DNA from: Escherichia fergusonii ATCC 35469
GTDB taxonomy: Bacteria; Pseudomonadota; Gammaproteobacteria; Enterobacterales; Enterobacteriaceae
Direction of reading: 5' to 3'
DNA length: 64,000 nucleotides
NCBI RefSeq assembly: GCF_000026225.1
Contig: NC_011740.1
Location: forward strand, 4,340,001-4,404,000
A model generated the notes under the pieces. It ran no database searches. It was given only the letters and a program-made list of their open reading frames with translations, and was not told the origin of the DNA. The position numbers and the translations under genes are program-made. Below are positions 35,026 through 43,427 of this stretch, in pieces; position 1 is the first letter of the stretch; each line of letters begins with the position of its first letter.

Positions 35026-35886
35026 CTAGTTATTAACATTAAAAAGATGGCTTACGCTCTCGGCTAATGTTGTCGTTGGGCGGCCAATCAATTTGCTAAG
35101 CGTTTTGCTGTCATCAAACAGGCCGCCTTTCGATGCGCCAATGTCAGAATCTGCCAGCATATCCGCCAGCCCGTCAGGCAGACCGACGCTTTTCAGCGCC
35201 GCGGCGAAATCAGCTTCGCTCAGGTTTTGATAGGTAACCTGTTTGCCGCTCTGTTTGGTGAGTTCCGCCGCTAATTGTGTCAGTGTCCAGGCGCTATCAC
35301 CTGCCAGTTCATAAACCTTGCCTTCGTGACCTGCTTCGCTAATTACGCGCGCCGCAGCTACCGCATAATCAGCTCGCGTAGCTGAGGCAATTTTGCCATC
35401 GCCCGCGGCACCGATAAATACGCCGTGCTCCAGTGCTGCAGGGGCGCTGGCGAGATAGTTTTCGGTGTACCAGCCGTTGCGCAGCAGGGTGTAAGCAATG
35501 CCAGAATCAGCCAGCATTTTCTCCGTCTCGATGTGCTCATCGGCGAGGCCGAGCGGGGAGGTATCGGCATGTAGCAGGCTGGTATAAGCGATAAATTTCA
35601 CGCCCGCCGCCTTAGCAGCATTAATAACATTTCGATGCTGCGGGGCACGTTGCCCCACTTCGCTGGAAGAGATCAGCAGCAGTTTTTCCACTCCCTGAAG
35701 CGCAGATGTCAGTGCGGCTTCATCGCCGTAGTCAGCCTGACGTACAGTAATGCCTTGCGCGCTCAATGCCTGTGCTTTTGCCGGGTTACGTGCGATAGCC
35801 ACTATTTGGCTGGCAGGAACGGTTTTCAGTAAGGAGTTAATAACATGGTGACCAAGTTGGCCGGTTGCGCCGGTAATTGCGATCAT
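35026..35886 (-). CDS. qorB: QorB, NAD(P)H:quinone oxidoreductase 2
   Basis: QorB is a 286-residue NmrA-like extended SDR that reduces quinones with NADPH. The N-terminal MIAITGATGQLGHHVINSLL is the GxxGxxG Rossmann motif, and VAIARNPAKAQAL provides the basic NADPH-phosphate residues. It is divergent from its regulator qorR across an 88-base gap with a palindromic site. Confidence 0.96.
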   Translation of the reverse strand: MIAITGATGQLGHHVINSLLKTVPASQIVAIARNPAKAQALSAQGITVRQADYGDEAALTSALQGVEKLLLISSSEVGQRAPQHRNVINAAKAAGVKFIAYTSLLHADTSPLGLADEHIETEKMLADSGIAYTLLRNGWYTENYLASAPAALEHGVFIGAAGDGKIASATRADYAVAAARVISEAGHEGKVYELAGDSAWTLTQLAAELTKQSGKQVTYQNLSEADFAAALKSVGLPDGLADMLADSDIGASKGGLFDDSKTLSKLIGRPTTTLAESVSHLFNVNN

Positions 35887-35934
35887 GGGAAGCCTCCATC
35901 GGTTTGTCTTGTGTTTAAATACGCTACCACCTAA

Positions 35935-35951
35935 ACTTACTTTTAGTAAGT
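35935..35951. promoter_or_regulatory. QorR operator candidate
   Basis: ACTTAC and GTAAGT form an inverted repeat around TTTTA in the qorB-qorR gap. HxlR-family regulators, including QorR, bind short sites of this GTAAGT type, so it is probably the redox-sensitive operator for both genes. Confidence 0.7.
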
Positions 35952-35974
35952 ACGTACAAAAAGGTAAGTATGAA

Positions 35975-36355
35975 ATGAGTCAGGTTAGCCTGTCGCAACA
36001 ACTGAAAGAGGGTAACCTCTTCGCCGAACAGTGCCCGTCGCGCGAGGTGTTGAAACACGTCACCAGCCGTTGGGGGGTATTGATTCTGGTCGCGCTTCGC
36101 GAAGGTACGCACCGTTTTAGCGACCTGCGCCGCAAGATGGGTGGGGTGAGTGAAAAGATGCTTGCGCAGTCGTTACAGGCGTTAGAGCAGGATGGGTTTC
36201 TTAACCGTATCTCTTATCCGGTGGTGCCGCCGCATGTGGAATACAGCCTCACGCCGCTGGGCGAGCAGGTGAGCGAAAAGGTTGCTGCACTGGCGGACTG
36301 GATTGAGTTGAATTTGCCTGAGGTGCTGGCAGTGCGGGATGAACGTGCGGCATAA
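35975..36355 (+). CDS. qorR: QorR (YtfH), HxlR-family redox-sensing regulator
   Basis: QorR is a 126-residue winged-helix regulator of the HxlR (DUF24) family. The family cysteine is at FAEQCPSREV (Cys 20), the likely sensor thiol, followed by LKHVTSRWGVLILVALREGTHRFSDLRRKMGGVSEKMLAQSLQALEQDGF. The ATG at 35975 follows AAAGGTAAGT; a longer frame from 35885 is less plausible. It is divergent from qorB. Confidence 0.94.
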   Translation: MSQVSLSQQLKEGNLFAEQCPSREVLKHVTSRWGVLILVALREGTHRFSDLRRKMGGVSEKMLAQSLQALEQDGFLNRISYPVVPPHVEYSLTPLGEQVSEKVAALADWIELNLPEVLAVRDERAA

Positions 36356-36356
36356 C

Positions 36357-36473
36357 AGCCGGATGCGCTGCGCTTATCCGGCCTACGGTTCATGACTTGT
36401 AGGGCGGATAAGATGCGACAGCATCGCATCCGCCAATAAATGCCGGATGCGGTTGATGATTTGTAGGCCGAAA
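36357..36473. repeat. REP/BIME cluster between qorR and cpdB
   Basis: At least three REP units occur: GCCGGATGCG...CTTATCCGGCC, then GGCGGATAAGATGCG...CGCATCCGCC, then GCCGGATGCGGTTG...GTAGGCC. Alternating orientation makes this a BIME. It lies between the convergent qorR and cpdB. Confidence 0.85.
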
Positions 36474-36483
36474 AAGAAGTGTT

Positions 36484-38427
36484 TTACTTACTCAAATCCA
36501 CCTGATAAATCGCAAAGCCGATATCATCGGTCGCGACTTTCTTCATCGGATATTGTCCTTTCTCTTTAATAAACGCCGCGGCTTTGTCTGACGGAGAGGT
36601 TTCGAAACGGATATCCAGTTTCTTATCGCCGGGAATCGGTGCTAAATGCCAGTTGTTATCTGCCGCCGGGTGAATTTCCCCCGCACGCTTCGACTCATCT
36701 GCAATCCACGCTGCCAGCACCGAGCGGTTCTCATCCGGTGAAGCAAAAGCGATATGGCTATCGCCCGTACCTGCAAATTTGCCGCCGTAAGCGCGATAGT
36801 TATTGGTGGCAACGAGGAACATCGCGTTCGGATCAATCGGCTTGCCGTTAAAGGTCAGGTTTTTAATCCTTTCCGCATTGGCATTAACCACCTGGCACTC
36901 GCCGTCATAGCGGGCGGGCTGAGTAACATCAATCTGATAATTCACACCATCAATGACGTCAAAGTTATAGGTGCGGAAACTATCCCAGTTGATGAGTGAC
37001 TGCGGTTTCGTGCTGTTAGGATCAATCTGGTTAAACTGTCCGGCGGAGCACTCCAGCCACTCTTTCACCTCTTTACCGCTGGCTTTCACCACAATCAGCG
37101 TATTGGGATAGAGGTAAAGATCGGCAGCATTACGGAAAGTCAGCTGACCTTTTTCCACTTCCACATAGCTGGCCGGGTCGTTTTTGCGACCACCGACTTT
37201 AAACGGTGCGGCAGCTGAAAGCACCGGCAGTTTTGCCAGATCCGGATCGCCCTGAATGTAGTGTTCGACATACGCTTTTTGTGCGTTGTTCACCACCTGC
37301 ACGGTCGGATCGTCCTGCACCAGCGCCAGATAGCTATACATATTGTCGGCAGATTTACCGATTGGTTTGCTGACAAACTGGCGTGTGGCGTCGTGATCGG
37401 CTTTAAGCGTATCGACCAGATTACTGTCTTCCGCCGCGAGAGATTTTTTATTGGCGATATCGTAAATCGGGCGTGCTTCCGCTTTCGCTTGCGCCACCTG
37501 CCATTTTCCGCTGTCATTATTGAGTTGCAGATCGACCACGCCGAGATGATCGCCCCACATGCCCGGCATTACCGCCGGAACGCCATTCAGCGTGCCTTTG
37601 GCGATATCAGCCCCTTTGATATTCGCAAAATCTTTACTCGGGAAAACAGCGTGAGCATGACCAAACATAATGGCATCAACGCCCGGAATTTCACTGAGGT
37701 AATAAACTGAGTTTTCTGCCATCACTTTATACGGATCGGCAGACAGACCAGAATGTGCCAGAACGACAACGAGATCGGCACCTTTCTCGCGCATTTCAGG
37801 CACGTACTTGCGCACAGTTTCCGTTATATCGTTAACGGTGACTTTGCCGGACAAATTGGCTTTATCCCACCCCATAATCTGCGGCGGCACGACGCCAATA
37901 TAGCCAATCTTTAACGTCTGTTTTTTTCCGTCTTTATCGACCACTTCGGTGTCTTTAATCAAATACGGTGTAAACATGGGCTGTTTGGTTTTAGCGTCAA
38001 TGACGTTGGCATTTACATAAGGGAATTTCGCTCCTGCCAACGCATTTTTCAGGTAATCCAGGCCGTAGTTAAACTCGTGGTTACCGAGTGTGCCGACGGT
38101 ATAGTCCAGCGTATTCAATGCCTTATAGACAGGGTGAATATCTCCGGCTTTTAATCCTTTCGCCGACATGTAATCGGCCAGCGGACTCCCCTGAATCAAA
38201 TCGCCATTATCGACCAGTACGCTGTTTTTCACTTCATTGCGGGCATCGTTAATCAGGCTTGCCGTACGTACCAGTCCGAATTTTTCCGTGGCGGTGTCTT
38301 TGTAATAATCGAAATCCATCATGTTGCTATGCAGATCAGTGGTTTCCATGATACGCAGATCGACCGTCGCTGCATTCACACTGGCGGCAATCAGCGTGGC
38401 CAGGAGCGTTGCGCTAAACTTAATCAT
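36484..38427 (-). CDS. cpdB: CpdB, periplasmic 2',3'-cyclic nucleotide phosphodiesterase/3'-nucleotidase
   Basis: CpdB is a 647-residue periplasmic metallophosphoesterase that releases nucleosides from 2',3'-cyclic nucleotides and 3'-nucleotides. A signal peptide (about 19 residues, ending SVNA-ATVDLRI) precedes the calcineurin-like domain with ETTDLHSNMMD, VDNGDLIQGSP, LGNHEFNYG and FGHAHAVFP metal motifs, and a C-terminal 5'-nucleotidase domain with TNNYRAYGGKFAG. The start at MIKFSA gives the usual length. It is divergent from cysQ. Confidence 0.96.
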   Translation of the reverse strand: MIKFSATLLATLIAASVNAATVDLRIMETTDLHSNMMDFDYYKDTATEKFGLVRTASLINDARNEVKNSVLVDNGDLIQGSPLADYMSAKGLKAGDIHPVYKALNTLDYTVGTLGNHEFNYGLDYLKNALAGAKFPYVNANVIDAKTKQPMFTPYLIKDTEVVDKDGKKQTLKIGYIGVVPPQIMGWDKANLSGKVTVNDITETVRKYVPEMREKGADLVVVLAHSGLSADPYKVMAENSVYYLSEIPGVDAIMFGHAHAVFPSKDFANIKGADIAKGTLNGVPAVMPGMWGDHLGVVDLQLNNDSGKWQVAQAKAEARPIYDIANKKSLAAEDSNLVDTLKADHDATRQFVSKPIGKSADNMYSYLALVQDDPTVQVVNNAQKAYVEHYIQGDPDLAKLPVLSAAAPFKVGGRKNDPASYVEVEKGQLTFRNAADLYLYPNTLIVVKASGKEVKEWLECSAGQFNQIDPNSTKPQSLINWDSFRTYNFDVIDGVNYQIDVTQPARYDGECQVVNANAERIKNLTFNGKPIDPNAMFLVATNNYRAYGGKFAGTGDSHIAFASPDENRSVLAAWIADESKRAGEIHPAADNNWHLAPIPGDKKLDIRFETSPSDKAAAFIKEKGQYPMKKVATDDIGFAIYQVDLSK

Positions 38428-38615
38428 CAGGGACATCCTTTTATTATCGGGAATACGAAAGAAAAGGGAGAATAAACGTCTTACTAACAGAACAGCGAAG
38501 AATGCCACAATTTAACGCTTTGAAAATGATGACACTATCACAGTTGGCGCATTCTTTATTGATAGGGTATAAGTAAAACAACGAGTTAACACCACTGAAA
38601 CAAAAGAGGTGGAAA

Positions 38616-39356
38616 ATGTTAGAACAAGTATGCCTACTTGCACGGATGGCGGGCGACGCCATTATGCAAGTTTATGATGGAACAGTACCGATGGATGTCG
38701 CCAGTAAAGCCGATAACTCCCCGGTGACGGCTGCAGACATTGCCGCGCATACCGTCATCATGGACGGTTTACGTACGCTGACGCCGGATATCCCGGTTCT
38801 CTCCGAAGAAGATCCGCCCGGCTGGGAAGTCCGCCAGCACTGGCAGCGTTACTGGCTGGTTGATCCGCTGGATGGCACCAAAGAGTTTATTAAACGTAAT
38901 GGCGAATTCACGGTAAACATTGCCTTGATCGACAAAGGCAAACCAATTCTGGGTGTGGTGTACGCGCCGGTAATGAAGGTGATGTACAGCGCGGCAGAAG
39001 GAAAAGCCTGGAAAGATGAAAATGGTATACGTAAGCAGATTCAGGTACGTGATGCTCGCCCACCGCTGGTGGTGATCAGCCGTTCCCATGCCGATGCGGA
39101 ATTGAAAGAATATCTACAACAACTTGGCGAACACCAGACGACCTCAATTGGCTCCTCACTGAAGTTCTGCCTGGTGGCGGAAGGGCAGGCTCAACTCTAT
39201 CCGCGTTTCGGGCCAACTAATATTTGGGATACCGCTGCCGGTCACGCAGTTGCGGCAGCGGCCGGGGCGCATGTTAATGACTGGCAGGGTAAACCTCTGG
39301 ATTACACTCCGCGTGAATCATTCCTGAACCCCGGTTTTCGTGTCTCTATTTACTAA
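38616..39356 (+). CDS. cysQ: CysQ, 3'(2'),5'-bisphosphate nucleotidase
   Basis: CysQ is a 246-residue inositol-monophosphatase-family enzyme that removes the 3' phosphate from PAP and PAPS, keeping sulfate assimilation from stalling. The metal motif WLVDPLDGTKEFI (about 87-99) and the C-terminal WDTAAGHAVAAAAGAHV are characteristic. GAGGTGG lies upstream. Its 3' end overlaps the convergent ytfJ by 11 bases. Confidence 0.96.
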   Translation: MLEQVCLLARMAGDAIMQVYDGTVPMDVASKADNSPVTAADIAAHTVIMDGLRTLTPDIPVLSEEDPPGWEVRQHWQRYWLVDPLDGTKEFIKRNGEFTVNIALIDKGKPILGVVYAPVMKVMYSAAEGKAWKDENGIRKQIQVRDARPPLVVISRSHADAELKEYLQQLGEHQTTSIGSSLKFCLVAEGQAQLYPRFGPTNIWDTAAGHAVAAAAGAHVNDWQGKPLDYTPRESFLNPGFRVSIY

Positions 39357-39903
39357 GTAATTTATGCAGCAGGTCCATTACCTGCTGCACCTCTTGCTGA
39401 GTTAAAGCACCATCCTTCGCCCATTGCACGCGTCCGTCTTTATCCAACACCGCAATGGCTGAACTCTCTTCATCCAGCTGCCAGGCTCCACGTGCTACAC
39501 CATTGCTATCAACGATAAACTGCGACCACGGATAAAGCTTTTTATTACTTTCCAGAGAACTACGGACAAACATGCCGGAACCGGGAATGGCGTCGTCTGT
39601 GTTAACAATGGTGGTGGTCTGATAACGGTCATGAGGCAGCTTTGCCGATTTGATCGCTTCAATCAGTGTGGCATTTTTCTCTTTGGCCGAAGTTCGCCCG
39701 GCAATATGTTGCAGGACTCGCACTTTTCCTGGTAACTGTGCGCTGTTCCAGTTTTTATAGCTAAACTGATCTTTATCAAGAATCAGTTCACCACGGTCGG
39801 CAATCCCCACCGGTGGTACGCGCTGCCCTGTTTCAAATTTATGTGCGGAGGCCATCATCGGCAGTAACAGGCAGGAGAGCGCCAGAATCTTGCGAAGTGT
39901 CAT
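39346..39903 (-). CDS. ytfJ: YtfJ, periplasmic thioredoxin-fold protein
   Basis: YtfJ is a 185-residue secreted protein with a signal peptide ending MMASA-HKFETGQ (about 1-20) and a thioredoxin-like fold lacking a CxxC active site. Its physiological role is not established. It is convergent with cysQ and divergent from ytfK. No ytfI gene is present between it and cysQ. Confidence 0.88.
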   Translation of the reverse strand: MTLRKILALSCLLLPMMASAHKFETGQRVPPVGIADRGELILDKDQFSYKNWNSAQLPGKVRVLQHIAGRTSAKEKNATLIEAIKSAKLPHDRYQTTTIVNTDDAIPGSGMFVRSSLESNKKLYPWSQFIVDSNGVARGAWQLDEESSAIAVLDKDGRVQWAKDGALTQQEVQQVMDLLHKLLSK

Positions 39904-40227
39904 AATTTTTCCTTCTTATCGTGTGCAGGTGATCCGACCACTTGGTCTGAGTTTTAATCATAAGTGCGATCTATTTGTTTTTCCCGCAAGTCTGATGCCA
40001 GTTTGCGGACGGGCGCACAAATCATATGAAATATGAATGCTTATACTGAAGACCGTGCTTCACTGAAAAGATAATTCTGAATAACTGTAACCATAAGGTA
40101 AAAAAATTTCTACAAAGTGGAAACATTGCGGAGATAGTCTATAGTCAGAAGGCATTAAAATTTGCGCCTCAATAATGTTGGGCCGATTGTGGCACCGCGA
40201 AGGCGTTAGACTCAGCAGGAGAAAACA
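39904..40227. promoter_or_regulatory. Divergent ytfJ/ytfK upstream region
   Basis: This 324-base gap has no gene that I can support. It must hold the promoters for ytfJ and ytfK. AGCAGGAGAAAACA gives ytfK its ribosome-binding site. I looked for a Pho-box-type direct repeat and did not find one with correct 11-bp spacing. Confidence 0.4.
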
Positions 40228-40434
40228 ATGAAAATTTTCCAACGGTACAACCCACTGCAAGTGGCGAAGTACGTAAAGATCCTGTTCCGTGGACGGTTAT
40301 ACATCAAGGATGTTGGCGCTTTTGAATTTGATAAGGGTAAGATTCTTATCCCAAAAGTGAAGGATAAGCTGCATTTGTCAGTGATGTCCGAAGTTAACCG
40401 TCAGGTTATGCGTCTGCAAACAGAGATGGCGTAA
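40228..40434 (+). CDS. ytfK: YtfK, small stringent-response activator
   Basis: YtfK is a 68-residue cytoplasmic protein reported in E. coli to bind SpoT and favour (p)ppGpp accumulation under phosphate or fatty-acid starvation. The sequence opens [19 protein letters not shown] and is basic throughout. It is monocistronic with a strong hairpin downstream. The assignment rests on family recognition. Confidence 0.92.
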
Positions 40435-40457
40435 CCAAAGTGCTATGCAGTAATAAG

Positions 40458-40482
40458 ACGGCTCCTGAATCAGGAGCCGTTG
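40458..40482. terminator. Hairpin between ytfK and ytfL
   Basis: CGGCTCC and GGAGCCG with inner pairing across TGAATCA form a strong hairpin in the convergent ytfK-ytfL gap. Only a short TT follows, so termination may be modest. Confidence 0.65.
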
Positions 40483-40494
40483 ACGTTTGGGGGG

Positions 40495-41838
40495 TTATGC
40501 GACGCTTTCTTCTTTATCTTTAGCGTCAGGCAGTTTTGGGGAAAGCGCAGTGGCTTTATTGTCGATGCGTGTCACCAGCAGCTGGTCGATGCGGTAGTTA
40601 TCAATATCCACCACTTCGAATTTGTAGCCGGAGAACTTCACCGAATCGGTGCGTTTCGGGATCTTGCGCAGCATAAACATCATAAAGCCGCCGATGGTTT
40701 CGTAGTTGTCTGACTGCGGGAACTCATCGATATCCAACACGCGCATCACGTCATCAATAGGCGTACCACCATCGATCAGCCATGAGTTTTCATCTCGCGC
40801 CACAATCTGCTCTTCCAGACCCTGACCAACCAGATCGCCCATCAGTGTCGTCATCACATCATTCAGTGTGATGATCCCCACGACCAGCGCGTATTCATTC
40901 ATGATTACCGCAAAATCTTCACCTGCAGCTTTAAAACTTTCCAGAGCTTCAGAGAGCGTTAATGTGTCTGGCACGATCAACGTATTGCGAATTTGTACGC
41001 CACTGTTCAGTGCCAGGCTTTGGTTAGCCAGCACGCGATTAAGCAGATCTTTTGAATCGACATAGCCGATGATGTGATCAATATCTTCATTACAGACGAG
41101 GAATTTCGAGTGTGGATGCTCGGCCACTTTATTCTTCAGGCTTTGCTCATCTTCATGAAGATCAAACCAAACTACATTTTCGCGTGGCGTCATGGAAGAA
41201 GGTACAGTACGGGATTCCAGTTCGAACACGTTTTCGATCAGTTCGTGCTCTTGCTTACGCAACACTCCCGCCAGCGCACCGGCTTCTACCACCGCATAGA
41301 TATCATCGGAAGTGATGTCATCTTTACGTACCATCGGTAGTTTGAAGATGCGGAAGATAATATTTGCCAGGCCGTTAAAGAACCACACCAGCGGGGTGAA
41401 AACGAACAGGCAGAAGCGCATCGGGTTGATGATACGCAAAGCGACAGCTTCTGGCGCAACCATACCGATGCGTTTCGGGGTTAAATCCGCAAACAGGATA
41501 AAAAGGCCAGTCACTAACGAGAAAGAGAGGATAAAGCTCAGTTGCTCGGAGAGTTCTTCAGGCATATAGCTGGAAAACAAGCTGTGAAACGCCGGAGAAA
41601 ACGCCGCATCACCCACGATACCACCAAGAATGGCGACCGCGTTCAGGCCAATTTGCACCACGGTGAAGAACATACCAGGGTTAGCCTGCATATCCAGCAC
41701 CCGTTGGGCATTTATATTACCCTCATCAGCCAGCAGTTTAAGTTTGATTTTGCGCGAAGCAGCAAGTGATATCTCCGATATGGAGAAGAACGCACTTACA
41801 GCGATCAAGCAGAGTATGACAAAAATACTGTTTAACAT
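40495..41838 (-). CDS. ytfL: YtfL (PaeA), CorC/HlyC-family membrane protein
   Basis: YtfL is a 447-residue inner-membrane protein with an N-terminal DUF21 domain (about four helices, residues 1-190), paired CBS domains (about 205-340, with TPRENVVWFDLHEDEQ and MNEYALVVGIITLNDVMT) and a C-terminal CorC/HlyC domain. It has been linked to cadaverine/putrescine export, hence the name PaeA. It is the last gene in K-12 order before the junction at about 41.9 kb; K-12 has msrA next. Confidence 0.93.
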   Translation of the reverse strand: MLNSIFVILCLIAVSAFFSISEISLAASRKIKLKLLADEGNINAQRVLDMQANPGMFFTVVQIGLNAVAILGGIVGDAAFSPAFHSLFSSYMPEELSEQLSFILSFSLVTGLFILFADLTPKRIGMVAPEAVALRIINPMRFCLFVFTPLVWFFNGLANIIFRIFKLPMVRKDDITSDDIYAVVEAGALAGVLRKQEHELIENVFELESRTVPSSMTPRENVVWFDLHEDEQSLKNKVAEHPHSKFLVCNEDIDHIIGYVDSKDLLNRVLANQSLALNSGVQIRNTLIVPDTLTLSEALESFKAAGEDFAVIMNEYALVVGIITLNDVMTTLMGDLVGQGLEEQIVARDENSWLIDGGTPIDDVMRVLDIDEFPQSDNYETIGGFMMFMLRKIPKRTDSVKFSGYKFEVVDIDNYRIDQLLVTRIDNKATALSPKLPDAKDKEESVA

Positions 41839-42090
41839 ATCTTATCCGACCGTTACGGTCAGATCCTCGGAAGGGGACGTTGATTAATTTGTGTGAAAAA
41901 CACATTGAAAACTGGTTCGAAGGAAGTGAACCAGCATTTTCAGTGGCTAGTATAGCGTAATCGACTGTAATGCCGCCAGAGGGTTAAATTTTGGTTAGCA
42001 AATTTGCTGGATCTACTCATAACGTTGTATACATCTCTGTACAAAAAACGAACTACACTTAACTGGCTTCTCTAACCTGAGGTTACGATC
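41839..42090. other. Gene-order junction ytfL | yjdN (rearrangement breakpoint)
   Basis: This 252-base gap joins two loci that lie about 115 kb apart in K-12 (ytfL near 4.44 Mb, yjdN near 4.32 Mb). It has no IS element, tRNA or rRNA. It does contain CTGGTTC (41912-41918) and GAACCAG (41928-41934), a 7-bp inverted repeat followed by CATTTT. The exact crossover base cannot be set without the K-12 sequences. The yjdN promoter should lie in the right half. Confidence 0.75.
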
Positions 42091-42536
42091 ATGCCGTTAA
42101 GTCCTTACCTTTCTTTTGCTGGCAATTGTGCCGACGCTATCGCTTTCTATCAGCAAACGCTGGGGGCGGAGCTGCTCTACAAAATCAGTTTTGCTGAGAT
42201 GCCGAAATCTGCACAGGAGAGTGAAGACGGTTGCCCATCAGGTATGCAGTTCCCGGACAGTGCCATCGCTCATGCCAATGTGCGCATTGCCGGAAGTGAC
42301 ATCATGATGAGCGATGCTATGCCATCAGGAAATGCCCACTACTCTGGCTTTACGCTGGTGCTTGATACACAGGATGTTGAAGAGGGGAAACGCTGGTTTG
42401 GTAACCTGGCAGCAGAAGGAAAATTGAAATGGACTGGCAGGAAACGTTTTGGGCGCATGGATTCGGTAAAGTCACTGACCGTTTCGGCGTTCCGTGGATG
42501 ATCAATGTCGTGAAACAGCAGGCGCCAACAGAGTAA
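42091..42536 (+). pseudogene. yjdN: yjdN (PhnB) with a one-base frameshift
   Basis: YjdN is a glyoxalase/VOC-fold protein of about 147 residues, once called PhnB. Here the frame is intact to residue 111 (NLAAEGK), then reads KWTGRKRFGRMD and ends at 42501. Adding one A to the run at 42420-42423 restores IEMDWQETFWAHGFGKV through to a stop at 42534-42536, the expected family ending. The C-terminal quarter is therefore lost by a homopolymer deletion or by a sequencing error. The phnC-P genes that follow it in K-12 are absent. Confidence 0.88.
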
Positions 42537-42546
42537 GTTGGTTGGG

Positions 42547-42568
42547 GGCGGTGTTTTACTGCACCGCC
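42547..42568. terminator. Hairpin between yjdN and yjdP
   Basis: GGCGGTG and CACCGCC pair around TTTTACTG in the short gap between the convergent yjdN and yjdP. It lacks a T-run. It marks the place where K-12 carries phnCDEFGHIJKLMNOP. Confidence 0.55.
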
Positions 42569-42580
42569 ATTACTTTCAGC

Positions 42581-42910
42581 CTAACGCGAGTATTCCTCCT
42601 CCATTCGTCGCTCTTCATCGTCTAACTGGCGGCGTTCCTGATCAAGCTGACGCTGGCGATCTTCCAGTTGGCGACGGCGATCTTCAAACTGACGCTGTCT
42701 GTCTTCATACTGCCGCCGACGGTCATCACTGACTTGCCGTTGCCAGCTCTCATCGCGCGAGTCATCGTAATTGCGATCACTGTCAGGGTTATAAGCATCA
42801 CTAATCGCCTGCTGAATATTGCCGATAGTGTCATCAATGATATCGGCCCGTACCGGCAGCGTACTTAGTGACAGCAAAGCAAATAAACAAAGTTGGGGAA
42901 AAGTTTTCAT
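42581..42910 (-). CDS. yjdP: YjdP, small secreted coiled-coil protein
   Basis: YjdP is a 109-residue predicted periplasmic protein of unknown function. It has a signal peptide (about 1-22, ending LPVRA-DIID) and a mature part dominated by charged seven-residue repeats (RRQYEDR, QRQFEDR, RRQLEDR, QRQLDQE, RRQLDDE), which predict a single long helix or coiled coil. It is convergent with yjdN and lies downstream of rpiB on the same strand. Confidence 0.9.
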   Translation of the reverse strand: MKTFPQLCLFALLSLSTLPVRADIIDDTIGNIQQAISDAYNPDSDRNYDDSRDESWQRQVSDDRRRQYEDRQRQFEDRRRQLEDRQRQLDQERRQLDDEERRMEEEYSR

Positions 42911-42977
42911 AAGCCAGCCTCAGTATCAGACAGGCTTACGTTATAAAAGTGTGAATAAAAGCAGTAGCGGAGTAATC

Positions 42978-43427
42978 TCAATCATCCCGCATTTCAATTG
43001 CTTTTATTGCCTCGACCCGTGCCAGATGGCGCCCACCTTCAAATTTTGCATCCAACCAGGCATCGACGATCATCTTTGCCAGCTCCAGGCCCACGACTCG
43101 CGAGCCAAATGCCAGCACGTTGGTATCGTTATGTTGCCGCGACAACTGCGCAGAGTACGGTTCGCTACAAACAACCGCCCGAATACCAGCAAATTTGTTT
43201 GCAGTAATTGAGATCCCCACGCCAGTCCCGCAAATCAAAATGCCGCCATCTGCTTCCCCCGCCACCACCGCTTGAGCAACTGCACTGGCGTAACGTGGAT
43301 AATCAGTACGCTCACCAGACCACGTACCTTTATCGAGTACCTCGATTCCGCGTTGGGCTAAATGCGTAAGGATCTCCTCTTTAAGGATAAAACCCACATG
43401 ATCGCAGCCGAAGGCAATCTTTTTCAT
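42978..43427 (-). CDS. rpiB: RpiB, allose-6-phosphate/ribose-5-phosphate isomerase B
   Basis: RpiB is a 149-residue LacAB-family isomerase that interconverts ribose and ribulose 5-phosphates and also acts on allose 6-phosphate. The motifs IAFGCDHVGF, ADGGILICGTGVGISITANK (with the catalytic cysteine) and ARQHNDTNVL-type SRQHNDTNVLAFGSRVVG are all present. It is divergent from alsR, its known repressor. Confidence 0.96.
   Translation of the reverse strand: MKKIAFGCDHVGFILKEEILTHLAQRGIEVLDKGTWSGERTDYPRYASAVAQAVVAGEADGGILICGTGVGISITANKFAGIRAVVCSEPYSAQLSRQHNDTNVLAFGSRVVGLELAKMIVDAWLDAKFEGGRHLARVEAIKAIEMRDD

Noticed and set aside
40060..40260. A short minus-strand frame upstream of ytfK
   Set aside because: It overlaps the ytfK start region and has no family similarity or ribosome-binding site.
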